Shown: positions 33,027 through 42,022 of the stretch, piece after piece
Numbering within the stretch: the stretch's first letter is position 1
How the letters are laid out: the number at the start of each line of letters is the position of its first letter
Source of the DNA: JAPHTQ01 sp050299175
Lineage (GTDB): Bacteria; Pseudomonadota; Gammaproteobacteria; Thiohalomonadales; Thiohalomonadaceae
Assembly (NCBI GenBank): GCA_050299175.1
Contig: JBNKVM010000067.1
Coordinates: 77,671 to 141,670 of the forward strand
DNA: 64,000 nt
Direction of reading: 5' to 3'
Position numbers and translations under genes: made by a program
The notes under the pieces: generated by a model
The model's input: only the letters and a program-made list of their open reading frames with translations
What the model was told of the DNA's origin: nothing
The model's database searches: none

Positions 33027-33788
33027 TTGAATATTCGTCTCCGATTTGTCTGTCTGCTGTTACTCACACTGTTCGCCACAGGCTGTACCACCCTGGAAGG
33101 TCCGCGCGATCCGCGCGACCCATTCGAGGGTTATAACCGTGCCATGTACGACTTCAACAGCGACTTCGACAAGGCACTGTTCCGCCCGGTGGCCGAGGCC
33201 TATGATGAGTATGTACCGAAACCCGTGAACACGGGCATCAGTAATTTTTTCAGCAACCTGGACGATGTGCTGGTACTGCTTAACGATCTGCTGCAACTGA
33301 AGTTTGAGCAGGCCTTGTCGGACCTTTCGCGCCTTACCTGGAACTCCACCGTCGGCCTGTTCGGCCTCATCGATGTCGCCACGCCGATGGGCCTGCCCAA
33401 GCATAATGAAGACTTCGGTCAAACCCTTGGCTACTGGGGTGTTGGCAGCGGCCCCTATCTGGTGCTGCCCTTCCTTGGCCCCTCCTCGGTCCGCGACGGC
33501 ACAGGACTTCTGGCCGACTGGCAGGTGGATCCGGTGATGCAGGTGGAAAACCCGGATGAGCGTTGGGGACTGGTGATCACCGATGCCGTCGATACCCGCG
33601 CCGGGTTGCTGCGCGCCAGCAATATTCTCGAAACCGCGGCTCTCGATCCCTACGTTTTCATGCGCGACGCCTACCTGCAACGGCGCCAGAGCCTGGTCTA
33701 CGACGGTAACCCGCCGACCACGGATGAATTCGACCCCTTCGCCGAAGAGTTCGATCCGTTGGCTGAAGAGCCTGCGCCAGAACAATAA
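33027..33788 (+). CDS. mlaA: Outer-membrane phospholipid-removal lipoprotein MlaA (VacJ)
   Basis: MlaA is the outer-membrane part of the Mla system; it takes mislocalised phospholipid from the outer leaflet and hands it to MlaC. No ATG precedes the signal peptide in frame; the TTG at 33027, with AAGG six bases before, gives 253 residues, close to the E. coli protein. The signal ends LLLTLFATGC. The VacJ signatures DPFEGYNRAMYDFNSDFDKA, NFFSNLDDVLVLLNDLLQ, GLPKHNEDFGQTLGYWGVG and YLVLPFLGPSSVRDG follow. It is separated from mlaFEDCB only by the small zinc-ribbon gene. Confidence 0.94.
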   Translation: MNIRLRFVCLLLLTLFATGCTTLEGPRDPRDPFEGYNRAMYDFNSDFDKALFRPVAEAYDEYVPKPVNTGISNFFSNLDDVLVLLNDLLQLKFEQALSDLSRLTWNSTVGLFGLIDVATPMGLPKHNEDFGQTLGYWGVGSGPYLVLPFLGPSSVRDGTGLLADWQVDPVMQVENPDERWGLVITDAVDTRAGLLRASNILETAALDPYVFMRDAYLQRRQSLVYDGNPPTTDEFDPFAEEFDPLAEEPAPEQ

Positions 33789-33871
33789 GGAATAATGGTA
33801 CGGCTTGCATTGCATCGCGCAAACCGATGTAATGCCGCCTCCGATAGTGGCCGACAGAAACCGCACTCATC

Positions 33872-34849
33872 ATGCTCTGGACATCTTTTCTCGCCATCGT
33901 CGCCGGTTTTGCCCTGCTCGTCTGGGGCGCGGATCGCTTCGTCATCGGCGCTTCAGCCACCGCCCGTAACCTAGGCGTCAGCCCGCTAATCATCGGCCTG
34001 ACCATCGTCGGTTTCGGTACCTCTGCGCCGGAGATGCTGGTCTCGGCCATGGCCGCCTGGGCCGGTAACCCGGACATGGGTATTGGTAACGCAGTCGGCT
34101 CTAATATCACCAATGTCGGCCTGGTACTGGGTATCACCGCGCTGGTTACCCCGCTCAAGGTCTGCTCCGAAACCCTCAAGCGCGAATTCCCGCTGCTCTT
34201 TCTGGTAATGCTGATCGCCCTCGGCCTGCTACTCGACAACAACATGAGCCGTCTCGATGGCATTGCCCTGCTTATCGGAATGGCGGCACTGATTTACTGG
34301 ATGGTCGCGCTGGGTCTGCGCGAACGGCGCGACGGCGAAGACCCGATGAGTGATGAGTACTCCGACGAGATCCCGGAACACATGCCCATGTGGCAGGCAA
34401 TCTTCTGGCTGCTGCTGGGCATGGCGATCCTGCTCGGCAGCTCGCGCCTGCTGGTATGGGGAGCGGTCAACGTGGCGCAGTGGTTCGGTATCAGCGATCT
34501 GGTCATCGGCCTGACCATCGTCGCTATCGGCACCAGCCTGCCTGAACTGGCGGCCTCAGTCATGAGTGCCCTCAAGGGTGAACACGACATCGCCCTGGGT
34601 AACGTTCTCGGCTCCAACATGTTTAACCTGCTGGCAGTTATGGGCATGCCCGGCCTGATCCAGCCCGGTCCAACCCCAGTGGAACTGTTAGGCCGCGACT
34701 TCCCGATGATGATCATCCTCAGCATCGCCCTCTTCGCCATGAGCTACGGCTTCCTCAGGCCGGGGCGGATAACCCGTGGCGAAGGCGCGCTACTGCTCGC
34801 CGGGTACCTGGCGTACCTCGGTATGTTGTACCATTCGCTGAGTAGCTAA
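33872..34849 (+). CDS. yrbG: Calcium/sodium antiporter, YrbG type
   Basis: A 325-residue CaCA-superfamily cation exchanger of the inner membrane with about ten helices. The two inverted alpha repeats are seen in GFGTSAPEMLVSAMAAW...GNAVGSNITNVGL and AIGTSLPELAASVMSAL...GNVLGSNMFNLLAV, with the conserved acidic residues that bind the ion. A charged cytoplasmic loop (about residues 150-170) separates the halves. The position ahead of kdsD is the conserved yrbG-kdsD-kdsC order. Confidence 0.94.
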   Translation: MLWTSFLAIVAGFALLVWGADRFVIGASATARNLGVSPLIIGLTIVGFGTSAPEMLVSAMAAWAGNPDMGIGNAVGSNITNVGLVLGITALVTPLKVCSETLKREFPLLFLVMLIALGLLLDNNMSRLDGIALLIGMAALIYWMVALGLRERRDGEDPMSDEYSDEIPEHMPMWQAIFWLLLGMAILLGSSRLLVWGAVNVAQWFGISDLVIGLTIVAIGTSLPELAASVMSALKGEHDIALGNVLGSNMFNLLAVMGMPGLIQPGPTPVELLGRDFPMMIILSIALFAMSYGFLRPGRITRGEGALLLAGYLAYLGMLYHSLSS

Positions 34850-34864
34850 CCAGAGGAGTCAGTC

Positions 34865-35065
34865 ATGTCCAACGAACATTTCACCGTACAGAACGTCAAA
34901 TGCGGCGGCTGCGCCAGCAACATCATGAACGGCCTGAAGGAACTGCCGGGAGTGGATGGCGTGGAAGTGGCCATCGAAAGCGGCGAGGTCACTGTCACCG
35001 GCGAAGAACTCTCCCGTGAACAGATCAGCGGAAAACTGGCAGAACTCGGCTATCCCGAGGCATAA
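34865..35065 (+). CDS. Heavy-metal-associated (HMA) domain protein, CopZ-like
   Basis: A 66-residue single HMA domain. The metal site CGGCASN (Cys at about 13 and 16) follows HFTVQNVK; the rest is the typical beta-alpha-beta-beta-alpha-beta fold ending ISGKLAELGYPEA. Such proteins carry copper(I) or similar soft metals, though Cys-Gly-Gly-Cys is not diagnostic. It lies between yrbG and kdsD (7 bp before kdsD), an insertion relative to E. coli; no copper ATPase is nearby. Confidence 0.9.
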   Translation: MSNEHFTVQNVKCGGCASNIMNGLKELPGVDGVEVAIESGEVTVTGEELSREQISGKLAELGYPEA

Positions 35066-35072
35066 GGCCGGC

Positions 35073-36059
35073 ATGACACGCGACTTCGACGAAGCGAAAC
35101 TGCTGCAACTCGGCCAGGCAGTCCTCGACACCGAGGCGGAGGCGATCCTCGCTCTCAAGCCGCGTATCGACCGCAATTTTGCCAATGCCTGCCGCCACAT
35201 GCTCCACTGCGAGGGACGCATCGTGGTCACCGGTATGGGCAAGTCGGGCCACATCGGCGACAAGATCGCCGCTACCCTGGCCAGCACCGGCAGCCCCGCC
35301 TTCTTCGTCCATCCTGGCGAGGCGAGCCACGGCGACCTGGGGATGATCACCCCCAAGGACGTGGTGCTGGCCCTCTCCAATTCCGGTGAGACCGACGAAA
35401 TCCTGACCATCCTGCCAATCATCAAACGCCTCGGCGTGCCGTTGGTCACCCTCACCGGCAATCCCGACTCTCGCCTGGCCCGTGTCGCCAACGCCAACAT
35501 CGATGTCAGCGTGGAACAAGAGGCCTGCCCACTGGGTCTGGCGCCTACCGCCAGCACTACCGCAGCACTGGCGATGGGCGATGCCCTAGCCGTGGCGCTG
35601 CTCGAAGCACGTGGCTTCACCGAAGAGGATTTTGCCCGTTCCCACCCCGCTGGCAGCCTGGGCCGACGCCTGCTGCTGCGCATCGAGGACCTGATGCACA
35701 CCGGTCAACAGATACCGCGGGTGAATGCCGATGCTACTCTCAACGCGGCACTGCTGGAGATGAGCCACAAAGGGCTGGGCATGACCTGCGTGGTCGATAG
35801 CGACAACAAACTGCTCGGTATTTTTACCGATGGCGATCTGCGCCGCGTGCTCGACCACGGCGAGATATCCATTAACAAGATAGGCATCGCCGAAGTGATG
35901 CACCGCGACTGCACTGCGGTGGAATCGCAGATCCTCGCCGCCGAGGCACTGCGCATCATGGATGAGAAGCGGATAAACGCCCTTCCGGTGGTCGATAACG
36001 AAAAGCGCCTGATCGGTGCATTGAATATGCATGACCTGCTAAGAGCAGGTGTTGTGTAA
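35073..36059 (+). CDS. kdsD: D-arabinose 5-phosphate isomerase
   Basis: KdsD turns ribulose 5-phosphate into arabinose 5-phosphate, the first step to Kdo for lipopolysaccharide. From the ATG at 35073 it has 328 residues: a SIS domain (about 30-190; VVTGMGKSGHIGDKIAATLA, ALSNSGETDEIL, APTASTTAALAMGDALAVAL) and two CBS domains (about 205-325). An upstream in-frame start at 34956 would lie inside the HMA gene and is rejected. It is followed by kdsC after 42 bp. Confidence 0.96.
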   Translation: MTRDFDEAKLLQLGQAVLDTEAEAILALKPRIDRNFANACRHMLHCEGRIVVTGMGKSGHIGDKIAATLASTGSPAFFVHPGEASHGDLGMITPKDVVLALSNSGETDEILTILPIIKRLGVPLVTLTGNPDSRLARVANANIDVSVEQEACPLGLAPTASTTAALAMGDALAVALLEARGFTEEDFARSHPAGSLGRRLLLRIEDLMHTGQQIPRVNADATLNAALLEMSHKGLGMTCVVDSDNKLLGIFTDGDLRRVLDHGEISINKIGIAEVMHRDCTAVESQILAAEALRIMDEKRINALPVVDNEKRLIGALNMHDLLRAGVV

Positions 36060-36101
36060 CAGCTGTCAACGAAACAGCGGCAAAACACAGACGGGGAAGA
36101 G

Positions 36102-36626
36102 ATGCAGGACATCATTAAAAAAGCGACCAAGGTTCGCCTGGCCATCTTCGACGTCGACGGTGTGCTCACCGACGGCAGCCTGTTTCTCGGCGACGATGGT
36201 CAGGAGTACAAGGCGTTCAATTCCCGTGATGGTCACGGCATGAAGATGCTGCAGGCCACGGGCGTCGAAATTGGCATTATTACCGGCCGCACCTCCAAAG
36301 TAGTGGAAACCCGCATGGCCGGGCTCGGCATCAGGCACCTCTACCAGGGCCAACAGGAGAAACTACCCGCCTTTAAAGAGCTGCTGCAAAAGCTTTCCCT
36401 CACCCCCGAACAGGTGGCGTATGTGGGCGACGATGTGGTCGACCTGCCGATCCTGATCCGCGTCGGTCTCGCTATCGCCGTGCAGGATGCCCACAATCTG
36501 GTAAAACAGCACAGTCACTGGACCACCCCCAACCCGGGAGGCAGGGCCGCCGCCCGCGACGTCTGCGAACCGATCATGCAGGCGCAGGGTACGCTGGAGG
36601 CCCAGCTGCACCACTACCTGCAATGA
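36102..36626 (+). CDS. kdsC: 3-deoxy-D-manno-octulosonate 8-phosphate phosphatase
   Basis: KdsC removes phosphate from Kdo-8-phosphate. The 174-residue HAD-family enzyme has the nucleophile motif LAIFDVDGVLTDGSLF, motif II IGIITGRTSKVVETR and the late Asp motif VAYVGDDVVDLPIL; it lacks a cap domain, as expected for this tetrameric subclass. Its stop overlaps lptC by 4 bp. Confidence 0.96.
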   Translation: MQDIIKKATKVRLAIFDVDGVLTDGSLFLGDDGQEYKAFNSRDGHGMKMLQATGVEIGIITGRTSKVVETRMAGLGIRHLYQGQQEKLPAFKELLQKLSLTPEQVAYVGDDVVDLPILIRVGLAIAVQDAHNLVKQHSHWTTPNPGGRAAARDVCEPIMQAQGTLEAQLHHYLQ

Positions 36627-37174
36627 CTCGACGTGCCCTACTGCTGCTTGGCATCGCCCTGCTGGTGATCCTCACCAGTTGGTTGTCGCAGCGGCAGTGG
36701 CAACCGGAAAAAAGCGGTACGGAGAGCATCGCCCCACCCGACTACTTCATCAAGGGATTCAGCAGCACCGTCACCAACGAACAGGGACAGATCAGCCAGC
36801 GACTGGATGCCGATACGCTCTACCACTACCCGGACAACGACCTCACCACCCTGGAACAACCCAACATCACCGTAATCAGTGAAGATGGCGCCAACTGGCA
36901 CGCCACCGCCGAATACGGTGAACTGAATGGCGGCAATGAGCGCAACCTGCTGCTGCGCGAACAGGTAGTGCTGCGCCAGCAGGGGAACGAGTTGCTGACT
37001 CTGTATACCGACTGGCTACGCATCGAGAGCGAGCGCCGCTACGCTGAAACCGATGCGCCGATCACCATCGAAAGCGCCAAAGGCCGGATCGATGGCGTCG
37101 GCCTCAATCTCTACGGCAAGGAACAGCGTCTGCTTGTCAGGTCTGCAGTACGGGGGCAGTATGAAGCAAATTAA
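36623..37174 (+). CDS. lptC: LPS export protein LptC
   Basis: LptC is the single-span inner-membrane protein that links LptBFG to LptA in lipopolysaccharide transport. The 183-residue product has an N-terminal helix (ALLLLGIALLVILTSWL) and a periplasmic beta-jellyroll: DYFIKGFSSTVTNEQGQI, then LYHYPDNDLTTLEQPNI, then NLLLREQVVLRQQG. It overlaps kdsC by 4 bp and lptA by 14 bp. Confidence 0.94.
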   Translation: MTRRALLLLGIALLVILTSWLSQRQWQPEKSGTESIAPPDYFIKGFSSTVTNEQGQISQRLDADTLYHYPDNDLTTLEQPNITVISEDGANWHATAEYGELNGGNERNLLLREQVVLRQQGNELLTLYTDWLRIESERRYAETDAPITIESAKGRIDGVGLNLYGKEQRLLVRSAVRGQYEAN

Positions 37175-37649
37175 TACCGCCCTGCTCCTGCTCGCTTTCA
37201 GCGCAGTAGCGACAGCAGAAACTACCGGTCCAATTAAGGTACAGGCCGACCGCCTGGAGTTGGACCAGAAGCAGGGCATCAGCCTCTACCAGGGCCATGT
37301 CCGCCTGCAACGGGACGACACCCTGCTCCAGGCTGACCGCCTGGAACTGCACAGCAAAGACGGCAAGGTCACCCTGGCCATCGCCGACGGCGAACCGGTG
37401 CACATGGAAATGCGCGACCCCAACAAAAACGGCCAGACGGGCCGCGCCGAGGCGCGCCATGTGGAATACCGTTTTGACGACGGGCTGATCGAACTCCAGG
37501 GCGCGGCGCAACTGTGGCGCGACGGCGACCACTTCAGCGGCGAGCGGCTGCTTTACGACGACAAAAAACAGCAGGTCCGCGCCTTCGGTAACGAACAGAC
37601 CAGAGACAGGGTCCGGGTGATCCTGCAACCGGAAAAGGAACAACAATGA
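37161..37649 (+). CDS. lptA: LPS transport periplasmic protein LptA
   Basis: LptA forms the periplasmic bridge for LPS between LptC and LptDE. From the ATG at 37161 it has 162 residues with a Sec signal (about 1-19, ending AVATA) and the OstA-type jellyroll (PIKVQADRLELDQKQGISLY, GHVRLQRDDTLLQADRLEL, HVEYRFDDGLIELQG). A start at 37053 in frame lies well inside lptC and is rejected. It overlaps lptB by 4 bp. Confidence 0.95.
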   Translation: MKQINTALLLLAFSAVATAETTGPIKVQADRLELDQKQGISLYQGHVRLQRDDTLLQADRLELHSKDGKVTLAIADGEPVHMEMRDPNKNGQTGRAEARHVEYRFDDGLIELQGAAQLWRDGDHFSGERLLYDDKKQQVRAFGNEQTRDRVRVILQPEKEQQ

Positions 37650-38374
37650 GCCATAGCCTGGCAGCCCTCAATCTGGCCAAGAGCTACAAAAAGCGCAGCG
37701 TGGTCAAGGATATCTCACTAAAGGTAGAGAGCGGTGAAGTGGTCGGCCTGCTCGGCCCCAACGGTGCGGGTAAAACCACCTGCTTCTATATGATCGTCGG
37801 TCTCATCCCCTGCGACAAAGGGCAGATCCTGCTCGATGGCCAGGAAGTCACCCGCCAGCCGATGCACGAACGTGCCCGCCTCGGCGTCGGTTACCTGCCG
37901 CAGGAGGCCTCGGTGTTTCGCAAGATGAGCGTAGCCGACAACATCATGGCAGTGCTGGAGGTGCGCGAAGAACTGAACCCCGACCAGCGCAACGAGATCC
38001 TCGAATCGCTACTGGAAGAGTTCCACATCACCCACATCCGCGACAGCCTGGGGATGAGCCTCTCCGGCGGCGAGCGGCGGCGGGTAGAGATCGCTCGGGC
38101 ACTGGCCAACGAACCGCGCTTCATCCTCCTCGACGAACCCTTCGCCGGGGTCGACCCGATCTCCGTGGTGGACATCCAGGGCATCATTCAACACCTCAAA
38201 CAGCGCGGCATCGGCGTGCTGATCACCGACCACAACGTACGCGAAACCCTGGGGATCTGCGAACGCGGCTACATCATCGGCGAAGGCGAGGTCATCGCAG
38301 AGGGCGAGCCCGACCAGCTATTACAGAACGAGCGGGTCCGCGAGGTCTATCTGGGCCAGCATTTCCGTCTCTGA
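37646..38374 (+). CDS. lptB: LPS export ABC transporter ATPase LptB
   Basis: LptB drives LPS extraction from the inner membrane with LptFG (not in this window). The 242-residue ATPase shows Walker A GPNGAGKTTCFYM, the Q-loop region GVGYLPQEASVFRKMSV, signature MSLSGGERRRVEIARALA, Walker B FILLDEPFAGVDP and the H-switch ITDHNVRETL. It lies between lptA and rpoN in the conserved order. Confidence 0.97.
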   Translation: MSHSLAALNLAKSYKKRSVVKDISLKVESGEVVGLLGPNGAGKTTCFYMIVGLIPCDKGQILLDGQEVTRQPMHERARLGVGYLPQEASVFRKMSVADNIMAVLEVREELNPDQRNEILESLLEEFHITHIRDSLGMSLSGGERRRVEIARALANEPRFILLDEPFAGVDPISVVDIQGIIQHLKQRGIGVLITDHNVRETLGICERGYIIGEGEVIAEGEPDQLLQNERVREVYLGQHFRL

Positions 38375-38462
38375 ACGCGTGTTATCCAAAATCTGTGCCA
38401 TATTAAAGTAAATACGGTAAAATCGCCGTCCCTGATGGTTCACAGCGCCACAATATAAGTAC

Positions 38463-39953
38463 ATGAAGCAGTCACTACAGCTCCGTCTCGGGCAGCAGCT
38501 CACCATGACGCCGCAATTGCAGCAGGCGATCCGCATGCTGCAACTGTCGACGCTCGAGTTGCAGATGGAGATCCAGCAGGCGCTGGACTCCAACCTGATG
38601 CTGGAAGTGTCTGAAGAGAGCGAAGAGCAGGAACAGACTGAATCGCTGGAACAACTGGAGAGCGAAGCCGCCGCAACAGAATCAGCTGAGAGCGAGGTAG
38701 AGCAGGACTTCGCCGAGCCCGAGCGCTCCCTGGAAAGCGAATCCATGCCCGACGAACTGGCCGTGGACAGCGCCTGGGAAGATATCTACGAGCCCAGCAT
38801 GACCGCCGGCTCCTCATCTGCCGCCGACAGCGGTGACCGGGAATTCGAATACGGTGACACCAGCAGCGAGAGCCTGCGCGAACACCTGCTATGGCAATTG
38901 AACATGACCCAACTGCTGGAAACCGATATGGCCATCGGCGAGGCGATCATCGACTCAATCAACGACGACGGCTTCCTCAGCACCTCTCTCGAAGAGCTGC
39001 TGGCAAGCCTGCAGGCCGATTATCCTGAAATGGAACTGGATGAGGTGGAAGCGGTACTGCACGTGATCCAGAATTTCGACCCGCCCGGCGTCGCCGCCCG
39101 CGATCTACGCGAAGGTCTGCTGCTGCAACTGCGCTTCCTGCCCGCTGAGACACCCTACCTGACACAGGCCAGAGACCTGCTGGAGAAACACTTTGAACTG
39201 CTTGCACGGCGGGACTACACTCAGCTTAAAAGGGTACTGAAAACAGACGAAGAAGAGTTGACACAGATAACCCACCTGATTCAGAGCCTCAATCCGCGAC
39301 CGGGCGGACAGATCAGCAATAGCCAGCCCGAGTACATCGCGCCAGATGTCTTTGTGCGCAAGATCAAAGGGAGTTGGCGGGTTGAACTCAATCCCGAAGC
39401 GGCACCGCGCCTGCGCATCAACCATCACTATGCCAGCTTGATCAAACAGATGAACAGCACCGACTCCACCACGCTGAAAAACCATCTGCAAGAAGCACGC
39501 TGGTTCCTTAAGAGCCTGCAGAGCCGTAACGAGACCCTGTTGCGCGTTGCCACCAGCATCGTAGAACACCAACGCGACTTCCTCGAAGAAGGCGAAATGG
39601 CGATGAAACCGATGGTGCTGCACGACATCGCCGAGGAGTTGGGGATGCACGAATCGACCATCTCCCGCACCACCACGCGCAAATACATGCACACCCCGCG
39701 TGGCATCTTCGAACTTAAGTATTTCTTCTCCAGCCACGTCGGCACCGCCGAAGGCGGAGAGTGCTCCTCCACCGCGATCCGCGCCATGATCAAACAACTG
39801 ATTGCGGAGGAGCCCCCGGCAAAACCGTTAAGTGACAGCAAAATCGTCAGCACCCTTTCCGCTCAGGGCATTAACATTGCCCGCCGCACGGTAGCCAAAT
39901 ACCGTGAAGCCATGGCGATCCCGCCCTCGAATGAAAGAAAACGCCTGTCCTGA
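38463..39953 (+). CDS. rpoN: RNA polymerase sigma-54 factor
   Basis: RpoN directs polymerase to -24/-12 promoters that need enhancer-binding ATPases. The 496-residue product has the Gln/Leu-rich activator-interacting region I (LRLGQQLTMTPQLQQAIRML), a long acidic region II (about 45-125, Glu/Ser-rich), the core-binding region, and the C-terminal RpoN box (ARRTVAKYREAMAI, first A at about residue 476). It is followed by hpf and ptsN, the standard order linking sigma-54 with the nitrogen-type PTS. Confidence 0.97.
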   Translation: MKQSLQLRLGQQLTMTPQLQQAIRMLQLSTLELQMEIQQALDSNLMLEVSEESEEQEQTESLEQLESEAAATESAESEVEQDFAEPERSLESESMPDELAVDSAWEDIYEPSMTAGSSSAADSGDREFEYGDTSSESLREHLLWQLNMTQLLETDMAIGEAIIDSINDDGFLSTSLEELLASLQADYPEMELDEVEAVLHVIQNFDPPGVAARDLREGLLLQLRFLPAETPYLTQARDLLEKHFELLARRDYTQLKRVLKTDEEELTQITHLIQSLNPRPGGQISNSQPEYIAPDVFVRKIKGSWRVELNPEAAPRLRINHHYASLIKQMNSTDSTTLKNHLQEARWFLKSLQSRNETLLRVATSIVEHQRDFLEEGEMAMKPMVLHDIAEELGMHESTISRTTTRKYMHTPRGIFELKYFFSSHVGTAEGGECSSTAIRAMIKQLIAEEPPAKPLSDSKIVSTLSAQGINIARRTVAKYREAMAIPPSNERKRLS

Positions 39954-39983
39954 ACAGGCAGATCGAAACCCAAGGAGTAAACC

Positions 39984-40310
39984 ATGCAACTGAACCTGAC
40001 CGGCCATCACATCGACATCACCGATGCACTGCGCGACTACGTGAGCAACAAACTGGAACGCCTGGAGCGTCACTTCGATAACGTGACCAACGTACACGTC
40101 ATCCTTACCGTAGAGAAGCTGCGTCAGAAAGCCGAAGCCACCATCAACATGAAAGGCAACAACATCTTCGCCGACTGCGAAGACGAAAACATGTATGCCG
40201 CCATCGATGCACTGGCCGACAAATTGGATCGTCAAATCCGTAAGCACAAGGAAAAAATGACCGACCACCATCGCAGTGAAGGTGGCCTCAAGGATCAACC
40301 CTTCGAATAA
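39984..40310 (+). CDS. hpf: Ribosome hibernation-promoting factor
   Basis: HPF binds the 30S decoding region and promotes 100S ribosome dimers in stationary phase. The 108-residue product is the short form (MQLNLTGHHIDITDALRDYV; KAEATINMKGNNIFADCEDE; MYAAIDALADKLDRQIRKHK) without the dimerising C-terminal domain of long HPF. It lies between rpoN and ptsN, 30 bp from each. Confidence 0.96.
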   Translation: MQLNLTGHHIDITDALRDYVSNKLERLERHFDNVTNVHVILTVEKLRQKAEATINMKGNNIFADCEDENMYAAIDALADKLDRQIRKHKEKMTDHHRSEGGLKDQPFE

Positions 40311-40340
40311 ACCGAGTCACTATTGCTGTAAGTAAACGTC

Positions 40341-40802
40341 ATGCAGGTCACAGAACTACTAGATATCGAGCGTATCAACTGCTGCAATGAAGTCGGCAGC
40401 AAGAAACGCGTGCTGGAGCAGATGAGCCAGCTTATCGCCACGGGACAGACGGAACTGTCGCAGGACCAGATCTTCGACAGCCTGATCTCGCGCGAGCGGC
40501 TGGGCAGCACAGGTCTCGGGCATGGGGTAGCGATACCTCATGCCCGGGTACAGAACAGCGACAAAACCCTGGCCGCGGTGATCAAACTGCGTCAGGGTGT
40601 CGACTACGATGCCCCGGATCAGAAACCTGTCGATCTGCTATTCGCCCTGCTGGTGCCGGAAAATTCCACCGAGGAACATCTGCAATTGCTGGCTCAGCTG
40701 GCGCAGATGTTCAGCGATGAAGGTTTTGTCAGCAAACTGCGCGCCGCCAACGACGCCAACGCACTCTACCAGACATTGCGCTCCTGGCAACCAAAGGAAT
40801 AA
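40341..40802 (+). CDS. ptsN: Nitrogen-regulatory PTS EIIA component (EIIANtr)
   Basis: PtsN is the terminal phosphate acceptor of the regulatory PTS; it affects potassium, nitrogen and envelope functions. The 153-residue EIIA domain has the phosphorylated histidine in GLGHGVAIPHARV (about residue 69) and LLFALLVPENSTEEHLQLLA. Its phosphodonor chain is encoded just downstream (HPr and EI at 43286-45303). Its stop codon is one base from the MITE-like repeat. Confidence 0.96.
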   Translation: MQVTELLDIERINCCNEVGSKKRVLEQMSQLIATGQTELSQDQIFDSLISRERLGSTGLGHGVAIPHARVQNSDKTLAAVIKLRQGVDYDAPDQKPVDLLFALLVPENSTEEHLQLLAQLAQMFSDEGFVSKLRAANDANALYQTLRSWQPKE

Positions 40803-40803
40803 A

Positions 40804-41065
40804 GGGTGCCACTAAAAATTCAATCAAGATGATGGTCGCTATCGGCATCCTGCCTCTCGCGACACTAGCACGTCCATGTGCGTCGAGTGCAAGGCGAAAA
40901 CAACGACCGGATTGCCGGGAGCAATCCGGGACAGCTTTAGCTGACCCGAAGGGCGCAGGGCAGGACGCCCGGAGCAGAAAGCGCAGTTTACGTGGTGTAA
41001 ATGAGCATTTTGAGGCGCTTTTCAACGCCGCAATCGCGGCTTCAGTGGATTTTTTAGAGGCGCCC
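40804..41065. repeat. MITE-like repeat, copy 2 (262 bp, with extra internal hairpins)
   Basis: It has the same ends and interior as copy 1 (left end GGGTGCCACTAAAAATTCA; right end TTTTTTAGAGGCGCCC) and fills the ptsN-hprK gap: one base from the ptsN stop and three bases from the hprK start. It carries an extra segment of about 75 bp (roughly 40905-40979), absent from copy 1, that holds a perfect hairpin (CCGGATTGC/GCAATCCGG) and GGGCG/CGCCC arms. The right end also supplies AGAGG, a possible Shine-Dalgarno for hprK. Confidence 0.85.
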
Positions 41066-41068
41066 TGA

Positions 41069-42013
41069 ATGGACAAAATCCGCATCACTGCACAGCAGCT
41101 CTACGATGCCTGCCACGCCCGGCTGGAACTGGAATGGTTGCTCCAGCCCGAGGCGGACTCAGTCACCATCGTACCGCTGCCGCAAGGTGCGGATACCCGT
41201 TCCCTGGTCGGCCACCTCAATTTCATCCACCCACACCGTATCCAGGTACTCGGTCCACCCGAGGTCACCTACCTGGAGAGCCTGGGTAAGAACTCCCATC
41301 TCGACTCGCTGAAACAACTCTTCAGTGACGATACTGCGCTGGTGATCCTCTCCGATGCACAGGAACCTTCCGAGGAGATGCTACAACTGGCGCGCAAGCA
41401 TCATGTCCCCATGCTCCGCTCGGTCCTCGGCAGCACCCGCCTGATCCGCGAGATCGGCTTCTACCTGCACAACCGTCTGGCGGAGAGCCGTATCGAACAC
41501 GGCGTGTTCATGGACGTGCTCGGTATCGGTGTACTGCTTAGCGGCGAGAGTGCCATCGGCAAAAGCGAACTGGCGCTGGAGCTACTCACCCGCGGCCACC
41601 GTCTGATCGCCGACGACGCACCAATGTTCATCCGTACTACTCCGGGCACCCTGGTCGGACACTGCCCTGAGGTACTGCATAACTTTCTCGAAGTACGTGG
41701 CCTGGGCATCCTTAACGTCCGCGCTATGTTCGGCGATAGCGCGGTCAAACGCAGCATGGAACTACAACTCATCGTCCACCTCGCCCCGGTCGAACCGGAA
41801 CTGCTGCAACAGCTCGACCGCCTCAAGGGCACCCGACGCAAACGCCGCATCCTGGAGGTGGAGATCGATGAGGTGGAAATCCCGGTCGCCCCGGGGCGTA
41901 ACCTGGCGGTACTGGTCGAGGCCGCGGCACGCAACCATCTGCTCTACACCAGCGGCTACGATTCGGCGCTGGAGTTCATTTCCCGACAACAGGAACTGAT
42001 GCGCGACGGATAG
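41069..42013 (+). CDS. hprK: HPr kinase/phosphorylase
   Basis: HprK phosphorylates HPr on Ser46 and removes it again, tying the PTS to energy state. The 314-residue product has the N-terminal domain and the catalytic P-loop GESAIGKSELALEL (about residue 155), with the C-terminal signature FLEVRGLGILNVRAMFG. Gammaproteobacteria with HprK lie outside the enteric group. It starts at the edge of the MITE-like repeat and is followed by rapZ after 9 bp. Confidence 0.95.
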   Translation: MDKIRITAQQLYDACHARLELEWLLQPEADSVTIVPLPQGADTRSLVGHLNFIHPHRIQVLGPPEVTYLESLGKNSHLDSLKQLFSDDTALVILSDAQEPSEEMLQLARKHHVPMLRSVLGSTRLIREIGFYLHNRLAESRIEHGVFMDVLGIGVLLSGESAIGKSELALELLTRGHRLIADDAPMFIRTTPGTLVGHCPEVLHNFLEVRGLGILNVRAMFGDSAVKRSMELQLIVHLAPVEPELLQQLDRLKGTRRKRRILEVEIDEVEIPVAPGRNLAVLVEAAARNHLLYTSGYDSALEFISRQQELMRDG

Positions 42014-42022
42014 GCGGAACCG

